NCBI RefSeq assembly: GCF_018271975.1
Contig: NZ_JAGUCN010000004.1
Location: 185,625-249,624, forward strand
Source of the DNA: Carboxylicivirga mesophila
GTDB lineage: Bacteria; Bacteroidota; Bacteroidia; Bacteroidales; Marinilabiliaceae
Length of the DNA: 64,000 nucleotides
Direction of reading: 5' to 3'
Positions 8,705 through 18,290 of this stretch are shown here, piece by piece. Both the position numbers and the translations under genes were made by a program. Positions within the stretch are counted from its first letter, which is position 1, and the number at the start of each line of letters is the position of its first letter. The notes beneath the pieces were generated by a model. It had not been told where the DNA came from. It worked only from the letters and a program-made list of their open reading frames with translations, and ran no database searches.

Positions 8705-9082
8705 TTACCAGAAGCAGTGGAACGGATAGAGTAGGATAGACCTGAACACCTTAATGCCAATTGCATAATGCCGGTGTAAAAGATATACGTACTGCTTCGT
8801 TACGTTAAGGTTATAATTGGAGAGTGCAGCGCTTAAGCGCTTATTGGTTTCTTTTACCGATGAGGTGTGAGTTCCGCGAACAGAAACGGCATGACTGTAT
8901 TCTGTTTTTGGCGTAATGCCATGCTGATTTAGTTTTAACTGTTCAAAAACAACGCGGTTTTCATCGGGCTGCGAATGACTGGAAGCCTGGATGTTGCCAA
9001 TGCTCACAAAACAAAATACCCAGCTAAAGGCCATTAATATAGCCTTGTTTACTAGGTTTTTATGTGAGAAGCTCCACTTCAT
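8705..9082 (-). CDS. Small exported hypothetical protein
   Basis: 125 residues with a plausible signal peptide (hydrophobic 12-30, cleavage near IQASS). The mature part has no cysteine, no repeat and no motif that I can name; the C-terminus is aromatic (YPFHCFW). A TACATTTG promoter element lies 23 bases upstream of the start (9105-9112, minus strand), which supports expression. Otherwise unknown. Confidence 0.5.
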   Translation of the reverse strand: MKWSFSHKNLVNKAILMAFSWVFCFVSIGNIQASSHSQPDENRVVFEQLKLNQHGITPKTEYSHAVSVRGTHTSSVKETNKRLSAALSNYNLNVTKQYVYLLHRHYAIGIKVFRSILLYPFHCFW

Positions 9083-9104
9083 ATCATGCTTTTATTTGTA
9101 AGCG

Positions 9105-9112
9105 CAAATGTA
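9105..9112 (-). promoter_or_regulatory. Bacteroidetes -7 element for the gene at 9082
   Basis: Reads TACATTTG on the minus strand (TAnnTTTG), 23 bases before the start codon. No -33 TTTG at N19. The rest of the 355-base stretch 9083-9437 has no gene; it contains only the terminator at 9386-9412. Confidence 0.45.
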
Positions 9113-9385
9113 GTTTTTTTTATATTCGTTAGCCTCCCGTGCTGCTTTTTTTGTGCGGTTTTTCTTTTGGTTTTACGGTGTATAGCAGGCCATCTCTAAC
9201 GATTTTTCTAAGATTCTAGACATAAGACACAAGATTACCCCGCTATCGCACATGTCCCCACGCGTGATGTGCTTTTAAGGATTGCAGCTTAAATACAAGA
9301 TGCAATCTCTAAAATATCCACTCAAAACCCTAAACTATAAACTCTTCATCTTTTAACTCTAAACCCTCAATCCTTGGATAAAAAA

Positions 9386-9412
9386 AGGCTGCCAATATTA
9401 TGTGGACAGCCT
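9386..9412 (-). terminator. Terminator of the phosphohexomutase transcript
   Basis: AGGCTG (9386-9391) pairs with CAGCCT (9407-9412), extended by CCA/TGG past a bulge. On the minus strand the hairpin is followed by TTTTTT. It lies 26 bases beyond the stop of the gene at 11186-9438. Confidence 0.75.
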
Positions 9413-9437
9413 CATTTATAAGTATTTGAAATCTGTG

Positions 9438-11186
9438 TTAAATGCCTAAATCCTTCGCGATATTATCGATGATAGCATCGGCCTTTTCATTGGCTGCATA
9501 AAATTCATCTTTGCTATTCATTGGCACTCTAACTTCAAAGTAGAATTTGATTTTTGGTTCGGTACCCGACGGACGAACAGACACCTTATAGCCGTTCTCA
9601 GTAAAGAATTGTAGTACATTTGATGTGGCAGGCAGGTCAATGGCCTCATGCTTATCTTCACTTATATGGAAAGCGTCCAGCTTAGAGTAGTCCTTAATCA
9701 GGCTTACTTTATCACCGGCCAGTGTTTGTGGTGGGGTGCTGCGGAAGTCAGCCATCAGCTGTTTAATTTCATCAGCACCTGATTTTCCTTCGCGCACAAT
9801 GTATATCATCTTTTCTTTCGAAAAGCCATACTCCATGTAAATATCCTGTAGTACGTCGTATAGTGATTTGCCATTATCCTTGGCCCAGGCTGCTATTTCA
9901 GCAGTGATGGTAATGGCTGCTACAGCATCCTTATCACGTACATAATCGCCAGGTAAGAACCCATAAGATTCTTCACCTCCGCAAATATACTTTTTCTCAC
10001 CTTCCAGCTCACGAATCACTTTGGCAATCCATTTAAAGCCGGTGTACACATCAAAATACTCAACATCATTCTTAACGGCAATATCCTTGATCAGCTCAGA
10101 CGTAACAATGGTTTTAACAATGTACTCCTTACCGGTTAACATGCCTTTTTCTTTCCATTTTTTCAGGATATACCAAGTGAGTAGAGTAGCTGTTTGGTTA
10201 CCATTGACCAGTACGAACTCGCCCTTCTCATTTCTTACTGCAATGCCTAATCGATCCGAGTCGGGGTCTGAGGCCATCACAATATCGGCATTGGTTTCAA
10301 TGGCTTTATTAAGAGCCATTTCAAGGGCAGCAGGCTCTTCCGGGTTAGGTGAAATAACTGTTGGAAATTCGCCACTTACCACATCCTGCTCAGGTACATT
10401 TATCACATTCTCAAAGCCGCACTTACGCAAAGCCGCAGGTATAATTTTTACACCTGTTCCGTGTATTGGTGAGTATACAATTTTAAGGTCTTTGTTGCGA
10501 TCAATTAGTTCCTGATCCAGCACCAGGCTTTTAACCTGATCCAGGTATTGGTTATCCATTTCTTCGCCCAGTACCTCAATCAAATCTTTGTTACCTTCAA
10601 ACTTAATGTCGTCTACCGAGGCAATTTTGTTTACTTCATCAATTACATTGGTGTCGTGTGGAGCTGTTAATTGTGCTCCATCATTCCAATAGGCTTTATA
10701 TCCGTTATATGCTTTGGGGTTATGTGATGCTGTAATGATTACACCACTCTGGCATCCTAACTGACGAATAGCATATGAGATTTCAGGTGTTGGTCGTAAA
10801 TCTTCAAACAAATAGGCCTTGATGCCATTGGCACTGAAAATATCAGCTACTACTTCCGAAAATAAGCGGCTATTGTTACGACAGTCGTAACCAATTACCA
10901 CGCTAATTTGCTCAATGTCACTGAAATTCTTAAGCAGGTAGTTGGCCAGACCTTGGGTAGCGGCACCTACTGTATAGATGTTCATGCGGTTAGAACCGGC
11001 GCCCATGATCCCGCGCAGACCTCCCGTGCCAAATTCAAGGTCTTTATAAAATGAATCGATTAATTCTGTTTTATCTTCTTTGTCCATCATGGCTGTGATG
11101 GCTGCTTTGGTGTCTGCATCGTAATTACCGCTAAGCCAGCTTTGGGCTTTTTCAACTACGGTATTTAAAACATCCTGATTTTGCAT
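9438..11186 (-). CDS. Phospho-sugar mutase (phosphoglucomutase/phosphomannomutase, PGM2 type)
   Basis: 582 residues, the usual length of the long alpha-D-phosphohexomutases that interconvert hexose 1- and 6-phosphates. The four signatures are in order: GTGGLRGIMGAG near residue 52, the phosphoserine loop TASHNPKAYNGYK (about 137-149), the Mg-binding loop DPDSDRLG (about 307-314), GGEESYGF (sugar binding, about 405-412) and the phosphate-binding RPSGTEPKIKFYF near 540. It is last in a minus-strand run with rfbD and rfbC and can supply glucose 1-phosphate for RfbA. Specificity for glucose or mannose cannot be told from sequence. Confidence 0.93.
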   Translation of the reverse strand: MQNQDVLNTVVEKAQSWLSGNYDADTKAAITAMMDKEDKTELIDSFYKDLEFGTGGLRGIMGAGSNRMNIYTVGAATQGLANYLLKNFSDIEQISVVIGYDCRNNSRLFSEVVADIFSANGIKAYLFEDLRPTPEISYAIRQLGCQSGVIITASHNPKAYNGYKAYWNDGAQLTAPHDTNVIDEVNKIASVDDIKFEGNKDLIEVLGEEMDNQYLDQVKSLVLDQELIDRNKDLKIVYSPIHGTGVKIIPAALRKCGFENVINVPEQDVVSGEFPTVISPNPEEPAALEMALNKAIETNADIVMASDPDSDRLGIAVRNEKGEFVLVNGNQTATLLTWYILKKWKEKGMLTGKEYIVKTIVTSELIKDIAVKNDVEYFDVYTGFKWIAKVIRELEGEKKYICGGEESYGFLPGDYVRDKDAVAAITITAEIAAWAKDNGKSLYDVLQDIYMEYGFSKEKMIYIVREGKSGADEIKQLMADFRSTPPQTLAGDKVSLIKDYSKLDAFHISEDKHEAIDLPATSNVLQFFTENGYKVSVRPSGTEPKIKFYFEVRVPMNSKDEFYAANEKADAIIDNIAKDLGI

Positions 11187-11219
11187 TTTTTATAAATTGT
11201 GGTGTGTTAGATAATCACT

Positions 11220-12092
11220 TTAAGCGTTAAGTTGGTTCAAACATTTACTAAGACTGTCTTTCCAGTAGGGTATATTCAACTGGTAGATATCTTTTATTTT
11301 GGTTTTATTCAATACACTATAGTGTGGCCTTGGCGCCGGTGTTGGATAATCTTTCGATTCTATCGGATTGATTTTGCAAGTTATACCCATTTGCTGGTGT
11401 ATGGCAAGTGTAAAATCATACCAACTGGCAACACCTTCATTGCTATAGTGGTAGATACCAGACTGAAAAGCAATGCTTTGTTCGAGGTCGCAACGGATAA
11501 TGTGTAATATGGTATCGGCTAAATCACCGGCATAGGTAGGCGAGCCAATCTGATCGAATATGACATTTAACTCATCACGTTCTTGTCCCAAACGTATCAT
11601 CGTTTTAACAAAATTGTTGCCATAGGTTGAATACAGCCACGATGTTCTTAAAACAATTGAATCAGGATTGTATTGAATCAGGTTTTGTTCGCCCCCAAGC
11701 TTGGATTTGCCATATACCGAGGCCGGACAGGTATCATCATCCTCGGTATAAGGTTTATAATTAGTGCCGTCAAATACATAATCAGTTGATACGTGAAGCA
11801 CCTTTGCTTTAATATTAGCACTAGCTTGCCCAATAATTTTAAGTGCATCGGTATTAATGGCCTGGGCTAATTCTGTTTCAGATTCAGCCTTGTCAACAGC
11901 CGTGTATGCAGTGCAGTTAATAATGTATTTGTATGGTTGTTTTTGAATCGTATCTGCCAGCCTTGCACTATCAGTCACATCAAGCGTTTTGAGTGATGTA
12001 AACGTGAACTGGCTGTTTTTCACAGATGCACATCTGTTTTGTATTTCTTGCCCCAATTGTCCTTCGGAACCAATGACCAGGATTTGTATCAT
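11220..12092 (-). CDS. rfbD: dTDP-4-dehydrorhamnose reductase
   Basis: 290 residues. RfbD/RmlD makes dTDP-L-rhamnose with NAD(P)H, the last step of the pathway. It is a short-chain dehydrogenase fold with an N-terminal GSEGQLGQEI nucleotide loop, STDYVFDG and the catalytic YGKSKLGGE (YxxxK). RTSWLYS and SYGNNF-type segments typical of RmlD follow (RTSWLYSTYGNNFV). The start lies 5 bases downstream of the rfbC stop, so the two are co-transcribed; the mutase gene follows after 33 bases. Confidence 0.95.
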   Translation of the reverse strand: MIQILVIGSEGQLGQEIQNRCASVKNSQFTFTSLKTLDVTDSARLADTIQKQPYKYIINCTAYTAVDKAESETELAQAINTDALKIIGQASANIKAKVLHVSTDYVFDGTNYKPYTEDDDTCPASVYGKSKLGGEQNLIQYNPDSIVLRTSWLYSTYGNNFVKTMIRLGQERDELNVIFDQIGSPTYAGDLADTILHIIRCDLEQSIAFQSGIYHYSNEGVASWYDFTLAIHQQMGITCKINPIESKDYPTPAPRPHYSVLNKTKIKDIYQLNIPYWKDSLSKCLNQLNA

Positions 12093-12097
12093 AAGGT

Positions 12098-12658
12098 TTA
12101 AATGCTGTAAACAAAGTTGTGTTCTGCTTCTTTAAAAGAAGGTAAAATGCTGTCTTTAGAGGAAATAATGGCTTTCTCAGCGGGTATTTTCCAATCTATA
12201 TTCAGGTTGGCATCATTGTATGCGATACCTCGTTCTGCTTCCTGGCTAAAATAGTTATCACATTTATAAACTACCACTGCGCTTTCGCTTAAAACAGAAA
12301 AACCATGTGCGAAGCCCTGAGGAATATAAAACTGAAGTTTATTTTCCTCCGATAATTCAATAGCGAAGTGCTGACCAAATGTTGGTGAATTTTTTCGCAA
12401 ATCAACAGCCACATCCAGTATAGTACCTTCAATTACAGAAACTAATTTTGATTGGGAATAGGGAGCCAATTGGTAATGTAAACCTCTTATTACTCCGTAA
12501 CTCGATTTAGAGATGTTATCTTGAATGAATTGGGCATTAATACCGGCTTCTTTATACCTTTTTTCAGAAAAGGATTCTAAGAAGTAGCCGCGCGGATCAG
12601 TGTATACTTCAGGCTTGATTATAATAAGGTTGGGGATTTCCGTATTAATAATTTCCAT
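12098..12658 (-). CDS. rfbC: dTDP-4-dehydrorhamnose 3,5-epimerase
   Basis: 186 residues, normal for RmlC. It epimerises C3 and C5 of dTDP-4-keto-6-deoxyglucose. The cupin core is plain: FIQDNISKSSYGVIRGLHYQ (the His of GLHYQ is the catalytic base), VEGTILDVAVDLR, and IPQGFAHGFSVLSE. A TATATTTG element 18 bases upstream (12676-12683) suggests its own promoter in addition to any read-through from rfbA. Confidence 0.96.
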   Translation of the reverse strand: MEIINTEIPNLIIIKPEVYTDPRGYFLESFSEKRYKEAGINAQFIQDNISKSSYGVIRGLHYQLAPYSQSKLVSVIEGTILDVAVDLRKNSPTFGQHFAIELSEENKLQFYIPQGFAHGFSVLSESAVVVYKCDNYFSQEAERGIAYNDANLNIDWKIPAEKAIISSKDSILPSFKEAEHNFVYSI

Positions 12659-12675
12659 ATAGAATAATTTGGATA

Positions 12676-12683
12676 CAAATATA
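12676..12683 (-). promoter_or_regulatory. Bacteroidetes -7 element before rfbC
   Basis: Reads TATATTTG on the minus strand, 18 bases before the rfbC start, in a 111-base gap between rfbA and rfbC. No -33 box at the standard distance. Confidence 0.45.
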
Positions 12684-12769
12684 GGAAGATAATAAGTGTA
12701 TCTGATGTAGTTTTAACAAATTAAAAGTAAAATGGTGTTAAAAATGATTGTTCATCAAATCTACTCAGC

Positions 12770-13642
12770 TTATTTGGCGATCTTAATAAGGTATTGTCCG
12801 TATTCGTTCTTTTTCAATGGTTCGGCCAGCTTAAGCAGTTGTTCTTTGCCAATGAATCCTTTTGTGTATGCTATCTCTTCAATACATGCTACCATAAGCC
12901 CTTGTCTGTTTTCGATGGTGGAAATAAAATTGGACGCTTGCAACAGGCTGTCGTGAGTACCGGTATCGAGCCAGGCGGCTCCACGTCCCAGCATTTTTAG
13001 CTTCAGGCGCTGTTCATTCAAATAAAGACTGTTTAGGTCGGTAATTTCCAACTCTCCTCGTTTTGAGGGTTTAAGTGACTTGGCTTTTTCAACCACATCG
13101 CTCGAATAGAAATACAGGCCAGTTACTGCATAGTTACTTTTGGGTTCTGCAGGTTTTTCTTCCAGTGAAATAACATTACCTTTTTGGTCAAACTCAGCTA
13201 CTCCATAACGTTCCGGGTCGTTCACGTAATAGCCGAATATAACAGCTCCATCTTCTGTTTTTGACGCTTCAGCCAGTGTGCTGCTAAAATCAAAGGAATA
13301 GAAAATGTTATCTCCCAATACCAATGCTACGTTATCATTACCTATAAAATCTTCACCAATGATAAAGGCTTGAGCCAAGCCGTCTGGTGATGGTTGTTCT
13401 GCATATGATATGTCCAGGCCAAGTGATGAACCATCTTCAAAAAGCTGCTGGTATAAAGGCAAATCCTGCGGCGTACTAATGATTAGTATTTCGCGTATAC
13501 CTGCCAGCATCAATACCGATAAAGGGTAATAAATCATTGGTTTGTTGTAGACTGGTATGATTTGTTTTGAAATACTCTTAGTAATGGGGTAGAGGCGCGT
13601 GCCCGAGCCGCCTGCCAGTATTATGCCTTTCCGTTTTTTCAT
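12770..13642 (-). CDS. rfbA: Glucose-1-phosphate thymidylyltransferase
   Basis: 290 residues, the standard RmlA size. It joins dTTP and glucose 1-phosphate to dTDP-glucose. The N-terminus [18 protein letters not shown] holds the nucleotide-binding loop, [18 protein letters not shown] follows, and LVLGDNIFY carries the metal-binding Asp; [19 protein letters not shown] binds the sugar. It follows the UDP-glucuronate decarboxylase gene by 31 bases. The next pathway enzyme, RfbB, is not in the window. Confidence 0.97.
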   Translation of the reverse strand: MKKRKGIILAGGSGTRLYPITKSISKQIIPVYNKPMIYYPLSVLMLAGIREILIISTPQDLPLYQQLFEDGSSLGLDISYAEQPSPDGLAQAFIIGEDFIGNDNVALVLGDNIFYSFDFSSTLAEASKTEDGAVIFGYYVNDPERYGVAEFDQKGNVISLEEKPAEPKSNYAVTGLYFYSSDVVEKAKSLKPSKRGELEITDLNSLYLNEQRLKLKMLGRGAAWLDTGTHDSLLQASNFISTIENRQGLMVACIEEIAYTKGFIGKEQLLKLAEPLKKNEYGQYLIKIAK

Positions 13643-13673
13643 GATAGTATTTGTTAAGTGGGTTCTGCCTGAT

Positions 13674-14624
13674 TTAAGTATTACTGCTCTTTAATAAATT
13701 GTCAAAGTACTCAATAGTTTTTGTTAATCCTTCCTTTAATTGTATGTTGGGTTCCCAGTTATTCAACTTCTCCTTAGCCAGGCTAATATCTGGCTGCCTT
13801 TGTAATGGATCGTCGGCCGGGAGTGGTAAGTATACTATTTTTGATTGAGAATTGGTTAGTTCAATCACCGCATTGGCTAATTCCAGCATTGTAAATTCAT
13901 TTGGATTACCAATGTTTACTGGACCAATAAAATCTTCTGTATTCATCATCCGAATCATGCCTTCAACCAAGTCATCAACATACTGAAAGCTGCGGGTTTG
14001 TTTGCCATCACCAAATATGGTAATGTCTTCACCTTTAAGTGCCTGCACAATGAAGTTGGATACCACCCGTCCGTCGTTGGGATTCATGCGCGGGCCGTAG
14101 GTGTTAAAGATGCGGATGATGCGTATATCTACGTTGTTTTGTTCATGGTAGTTAACGAAAAGGCTTTCGGCGCAGCGCTTGCCTTCGTCGTAGCACGAGC
14201 GGATGCCAATGGGATTAACGTTGCCCCAATAATCCTCTTTTTGCGGATGCACCAATGGATCACCATACACCTCACTGGTGGAGGCTTGCAATACTCTCGC
14301 TTTGATGCGCTTGGCCAGTCCGAGCATATTAATAGCGCCCATTACCGATGTTTTTATGGTTTTGATAGAGTTGTACTGGTAATGAACAGGGGATGCCGGA
14401 CAAGCCAGGTTGTATATTTGATCTACTTCCACAAAATAGGGGTGAGTTACATCATGGCGTATTAGTTCAAAGTAGGGGTTGTCCATTAAATGAACAACAT
14501 TGCTTTTGGCGCCTGTAAAATAGTTATCCATGCAAATAACTTCGTTGCCTTCATTTAACAGGCGCTCACATAAGTGTGAGCCAATAAAACCTGCACCACC
14601 GGTTACTAAAATTCTGTTCTTCAT
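13674..14624 (-). CDS. UDP-glucuronate decarboxylase (UDP-xylose synthase type SDR)
   Basis: 316 residues, an extended short-chain dehydrogenase. It begins [18 protein letters not shown] (NAD loop), has the UXS-type [14 protein letters not shown], the catalytic TSEVYGDP Ser/Thr region, and [11 protein letters not shown], in which Tyr and Lys form Yxxx[11 protein letters not shown] and [16 protein letters not shown] are also typical of UXS. UXS oxidises, decarboxylates and re-reduces UDP-glucuronate to UDP-xylose; the substrate is supplied by the UDP-glucose dehydrogenase encoded directly upstream. A terminator separates the two genes, so this one is probably transcribed with rfbA. Confidence 0.92.
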   Translation of the reverse strand: MKNRILVTGGAGFIGSHLCERLLNEGNEVICMDNYFTGAKSNVVHLMDNPYFELIRHDVTHPYFVEVDQIYNLACPASPVHYQYNSIKTIKTSVMGAINMLGLAKRIKARVLQASTSEVYGDPLVHPQKEDYWGNVNPIGIRSCYDEGKRCAESLFVNYHEQNNVDIRIIRIFNTYGPRMNPNDGRVVSNFIVQALKGEDITIFGDGKQTRSFQYVDDLVEGMIRMMNTEDFIGPVNIGNPNEFTMLELANAVIELTNSQSKIVYLPLPADDPLQRQPDISLAKEKLNNWEPNIQLKEGLTKTIEYFDNLLKSSNT

Positions 14625-14680
14625 TGCTTGTGTCTTTGCACGCTATGCTATTTGTGTATCTTACTTTCTGATAAACTACA

Positions 14681-14715
14681 AAAGCCTGAAAGAATGTATA
14701 TAACTTCCAGGCTTT
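14681..14715 (-). terminator. Terminator between ugd and the decarboxylase gene
   Basis: AAAGCCTG (14681-14688) pairs with CAGGCTTT (14708-14715), perfect 8-bp stem with a 19-base loop. On the minus strand TTTTGTAGTTT follows. It lies 20 bases after the ugd stop. Confidence 0.75.
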
Positions 14716-14734
14716 GTTTGTTCTATATTGGGTT

Positions 14735-16060
14735 TTATTCCTTAATTGTTGGGCGGCCAATGCTGTAATAAGTATAGCCAAACTCTTTCATTTCTTCCGG
14801 TTCGTATATGTTACGTCCATCAAAAATAACCTTGCTATTCATCAACTTGTCCATTACTTTGTAGTTAGGCACTCTAAATTCAGGCCACTCTGTAATAAGT
14901 ATCAGGGCATCTGCCTCAATAAGTACATCGTATTGATCTTTGCCATACTCAATGCTATCGCCAAGAGCATGCTTGGCTTCTTCCATTGCCACCGGATCGT
15001 AAGCCTTTACTTTAGCACCCAATTCGGTTAAGGCGTTTGCCACAACCACTGAAGGAGCTTCCCGCATATCATCGGTATGTGGTTTAAATGAAAGCCCCCA
15101 CATGGCAAATGTTTTTCCTTTGATGTCAGGGAAATGCTGTTTGATTTTTTTGATCAGAACTTTTTTCTGGTCATCATTAACATTCTCAACAGCTTCTAAA
15201 ATGCGAAGATTATAGTTGTTAAGCTGAGCCGTTTTAATGATGGCTTTTACGTCTTTTGGGAAACATGAGCCTCCATATCCAGCCCCGGCATAAATAAATT
15301 TATTGCCAATACGGGTGTCTGAACCAATACCACGACGCACATTAGTTACATCTGCACCAACTATTTCACACAGGTTAGCTATGTCATTCATGAAGCTGAT
15401 TTTGGTGGCGAGCATGGCATTAGCTGCGTACTTCGTCATTTCAGCAGAAGGAATGTCCATAAATAATATAGGATGACCATTTAACACAAACGGTTTGTAT
15501 AGTCGATTCATCAGTTTCTCGGCTTTTTCCGATTCGGTGCCGATAACAATACGGTCGGGCTTAAGGAAGTCTTCAATGGCATTGCCCTCTTTTAAAAATT
15601 CAGGATTGGATGCCACGTCGAATTCCAGTTCAGCGCCTCTTTTTTCCAGCTCATCCTGGATGGCAGCCTTAACCTTTTTTGCAGTACCAATGGGTACAGT
15701 ACTTTTGGTAACCACCACCACATAGTGGTTCATATGTCTTCCAATCTGGCGGGCTACTTCCAATACATGGCTCAGGTCGGCACTGCCATCTTCTCCCGGA
15801 GGTGTACCAACGGCAATAAAAATGGCCTCGGCATGTTCCATGCTTTCTTTAAGGCTGGTTGTGAAATGTAATCTTTCTTTTTCAACGTTTTTCAGAACCA
15901 TCTGGTCCAGGCCTGGTTCGTAAATTGGAATAATACCATTTTCCAGATTCTTGATTTTTTTCTCATCAATATCAACGCAGGTAACGTTAATGCCGGTGTC
16001 GGCAAAGCATGTGCCGGTTACTAGTCCAACATAACCAGTTCCAACTATTGAAATTTTCAT
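14735..16060 (-). CDS. ugd: UDP-glucose 6-dehydrogenase
   Basis: 441 residues, the family length. It oxidises UDP-glucose to UDP-glucuronate with 2 NAD+. The N-terminal NAD domain starts MKISIVGTGYVGLVTGTC; FIAVGTPPGEDGSADLSHV and TKSTVPIGTAKKV are conserved; the catalytic cysteine is in GAGYGGSCFPKDVKAI (about residue 263); the C-terminal UDP-binding domain has WGLSFKPHTDDMREAPS. A minus-strand TACTTTTG element (16150-16157) lies about 90 bases upstream. Together with the next gene it gives a UDP-glucose to UDP-xylose branch. Confidence 0.97.
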   Translation of the reverse strand: MKISIVGTGYVGLVTGTCFADTGINVTCVDIDEKKIKNLENGIIPIYEPGLDQMVLKNVEKERLHFTTSLKESMEHAEAIFIAVGTPPGEDGSADLSHVLEVARQIGRHMNHYVVVVTKSTVPIGTAKKVKAAIQDELEKRGAELEFDVASNPEFLKEGNAIEDFLKPDRIVIGTESEKAEKLMNRLYKPFVLNGHPILFMDIPSAEMTKYAANAMLATKISFMNDIANLCEIVGADVTNVRRGIGSDTRIGNKFIYAGAGYGGSCFPKDVKAIIKTAQLNNYNLRILEAVENVNDDQKKVLIKKIKQHFPDIKGKTFAMWGLSFKPHTDDMREAPSVVVANALTELGAKVKAYDPVAMEEAKHALGDSIEYGKDQYDVLIEADALILITEWPEFRVPNYKVMDKLMNSKVIFDGRNIYEPEEMKEFGYTYYSIGRPTIKE

Positions 16061-16149
16061 AGGCGATTGTCTAATTTTTATTTAGGGCTCATCAATATAA
16101 CTCTTGCATATTTTGATGAAAGTACGATTTAATTCAGTATTACAAAAGT

Positions 16150-16157
16150 CAAAAGTA
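16150..16157 (-). promoter_or_regulatory. Bacteroidetes -7 element for ugd
   Basis: TACTTTTG on the minus strand, in the 358-base gap between divergent ugd and rpsA. It would give a leader of about 80 bases. Nothing else was recognised in the middle of this gap. Confidence 0.45.
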
Positions 16158-16355
16158 TAATTTTTATTGATGTTTACATTGATGTATTTTAACCAAGGGG
16201 CATGATTTTTATTAGTAACTGCAGATATTGCCGGAATACCCTGGTGGCACTGACTGATTCGTACAAGATGGCTTGACGGATGGCAGTATCTGTCTTATTT
16301 TTACAATTCGTATTTTTATTTGACTCAGAAGCTTTTATACAATGAAAAAAGTTTC

Positions 16356-16363
16356 TACTTTTG
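16356..16363 (+). promoter_or_regulatory. Bacteroidetes -7 element for rpsA
   Basis: TACTTTTG followed by CACC, 56 bases before the rpsA start. A TTTT run, not TTTG, lies at the -33 distance. A good match to the consensus of strongly expressed genes. Confidence 0.6.
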
Positions 16364-16418
16364 CACCGATTTTTTCAATATAATGTCTAACTACTAGATT
16401 TTTAACATTTAAACAAAA

Positions 16419-18272
16419 ATGACAGAAGAAAAAGTAAATGCTGAGGAGCAGGAAAAAGCTCCTGAAGTGAATGTAAACGTGAATGTTCCAACAGAAGATT
16501 TTGATTGGGATAGCTACGAAGCAGGTGACGTTGTAGGCGCTGGTGCTTCAAAAGAAGAGTTAGCAGAAATGTACGATAAGACATTATCTACTATTTCTGA
16601 AAAAGAGGTAATTGAAGGTGAAGTTATTGCTCTTACAAAGCGTGAGGTTGTAATTAACATTGGCTTCAAGTCTGACGGTATCGTTAGCCGTAACGAATTC
16701 CGTTATAATCCTGAATTAGCTGTAGGCGATAAGGTAGAGGTTTACGTTGAAAGCCAGGAAGATAAAAAAGGCCAGTTAGTTCTTTCTCACAAAAAGGCAC
16801 GTGCATTACGTTCTTGGGATAGAGTTAATGAAGCGTTGGATAACGACGAAGTTATCAAAGGTTACATCAAGTGTCGTACTAAAGGTGGTATGATTGTGGA
16901 TGTATTTGGTATTGAAGCTTTCTTGCCAGGTTCACAAATTGATGTTAAGCCAATTCGCGACTATGATATGTATGTTGGTAAAACAATGGAATTCAAAGTG
17001 GTTAAGATTAACCCAGAGTTCAAAAACGTTGTTGTATCACACAAAGCGCTTATTGAGGCTGAGCTTGAGCAGCAGAAGAAAGACATTATTTCTAAGCTGG
17101 AAAAAGGTCAGGTATTGGAAGGAACTGTTAAGAACATCACTTCTTACGGTGTATTCATTGACCTTGGTGGCGTAGACGGATTGATTCACATCACAGACCT
17201 TTCTTGGGGTCGTGTAAATCATCCGGAAGAAATCGTTCAGTTAGACCAGAAATTGAACGTTGTAATCCTTGATTTTGATGATGAGAAGAAGCGTATTGCG
17301 CTTGGATTGAAGCAGCTGACTTCTCACCCATGGGATTCGTTGGATGCAGAAATGAAAGTTGGTGACATTGTTAAAGGTAAAGTGGTTGTAATGGCTGACT
17401 ATGGTGCTTTCGTTGAGATTGCAGCTGGTGTTGAAGGTCTGATTCACGTTTCTGAAATGTCATGGTCACAGCATCTGAGAAGCGCACAAGACTTCTTAAA
17501 AGTTGGTGACGAAGTAGAAGCTATGGTATTGACATTGGATCGCGACGAGCGTAAAATGTCACTTGGTATCAAGCAGCTGAAAGCTGATCCATGGGAGAAA
17601 ATTGAAGAGAAATATGCTGTCGGCAGCAAGCATTCTGCTACTGTTCGTAACTTCACTAATTTCGGTGTTTTCGTAGAAATCGAAGAAGGAATTGACGGCT
17701 TGATCCACATCTCTGACCTTTCTTGGACTAAGAAAATCAAGCATCCTGCAGAATTCACTGCTATTGGTGATTCTATCGAGGTGGTTGTTCTTGAAATCGA
17801 CAAAGAGAACCGTCGTTTAAGCTTAGGTCACAAGCAACTTGAAGAGAACCCATGGGATGTGTTCGAAGGTATCTTTACTGTAGACTCAGTGCATGAAGGA
17901 ACCATTATTGACATTTTCGATAAAGGTGCCGTAATTGCATTGCAGTATGGAGTAGAAGGATTCGCGACTCCTCGTCACTTGGTGAAAGAAGATGGTTCGC
18001 AGGCTAAGGTTGATGAAAAACTTGATTTCAAAGTAATTGAGTTCAATAAAGCTGCTAAACGTATCATTCTGTCTCACTCTCGTATCTTCGAAGATGAGAA
18101 CAAGTCGGAAGAAGTTGCCGCTAAGAAAGCTGCTGCAAAAGCAACTAAAAAAGGCGTGAAGAAGTTGAATGATAACTTAGAAAAGACTACTTTAGGAGAT
18201 ATTTCTGAGTTGGCTGCACTGAAAAATCAGTTAGAAGCTAACGAAGGCAAGTCTGAAGGAGACAAAGAATAA
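16419..18272 (+). CDS. rpsA: 30S ribosomal protein S1
   Basis: 617 residues with six S1 (OB-fold) repeats at roughly 62-130, 148-212, 232-300, 317-387, 404-474 and 491-558. The repeats carry motifs such as GVFIDLGGVDGLIHITDLSW, GAFVEIAAGVEGLIHVSEMS and GVFVEIEEGIDGLIHISDLS. S1 binds mRNA on the 30S subunit and helps it melt and load; in Bacteroidetes, which rarely use Shine-Dalgarno pairing, this matters for most genes. An acidic N-terminal tail (about 1-60) and a Lys/Ala-rich C-terminal tail (about 575-617) flank the repeats. The gene has its own promoter and is followed by a STAS gene after 18 bases. Confidence 0.97.
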   Translation: MTEEKVNAEEQEKAPEVNVNVNVPTEDFDWDSYEAGDVVGAGASKEELAEMYDKTLSTISEKEVIEGEVIALTKREVVINIGFKSDGIVSRNEFRYNPELAVGDKVEVYVESQEDKKGQLVLSHKKARALRSWDRVNEALDNDEVIKGYIKCRTKGGMIVDVFGIEAFLPGSQIDVKPIRDYDMYVGKTMEFKVVKINPEFKNVVVSHKALIEAELEQQKKDIISKLEKGQVLEGTVKNITSYGVFIDLGGVDGLIHITDLSWGRVNHPEEIVQLDQKLNVVILDFDDEKKRIALGLKQLTSHPWDSLDAEMKVGDIVKGKVVVMADYGAFVEIAAGVEGLIHVSEMSWSQHLRSAQDFLKVGDEVEAMVLTLDRDERKMSLGIKQLKADPWEKIEEKYAVGSKHSATVRNFTNFGVFVEIEEGIDGLIHISDLSWTKKIKHPAEFTAIGDSIEVVVLEIDKENRRLSLGHKQLEENPWDVFEGIFTVDSVHEGTIIDIFDKGAVIALQYGVEGFATPRHLVKEDGSQAKVDEKLDFKVIEFNKAAKRIILSHSRIFEDENKSEEVAAKKAAAKATKKGVKKLNDNLEKTTLGDISELAALKNQLEANEGKSEGDKE

Positions 18273-18290
18273 GTTTAAAAACAACGATTT

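Noticed and set aside
10021..10515. 164-codon open frame on the plus strand
   Set aside because: It lies antisense inside the phosphohexomutase gene, whose motifs are complete.
13998..14465. 155-codon open frame on the plus strand
   Set aside because: Antisense to the UDP-glucuronate decarboxylase gene and without any protein motif.
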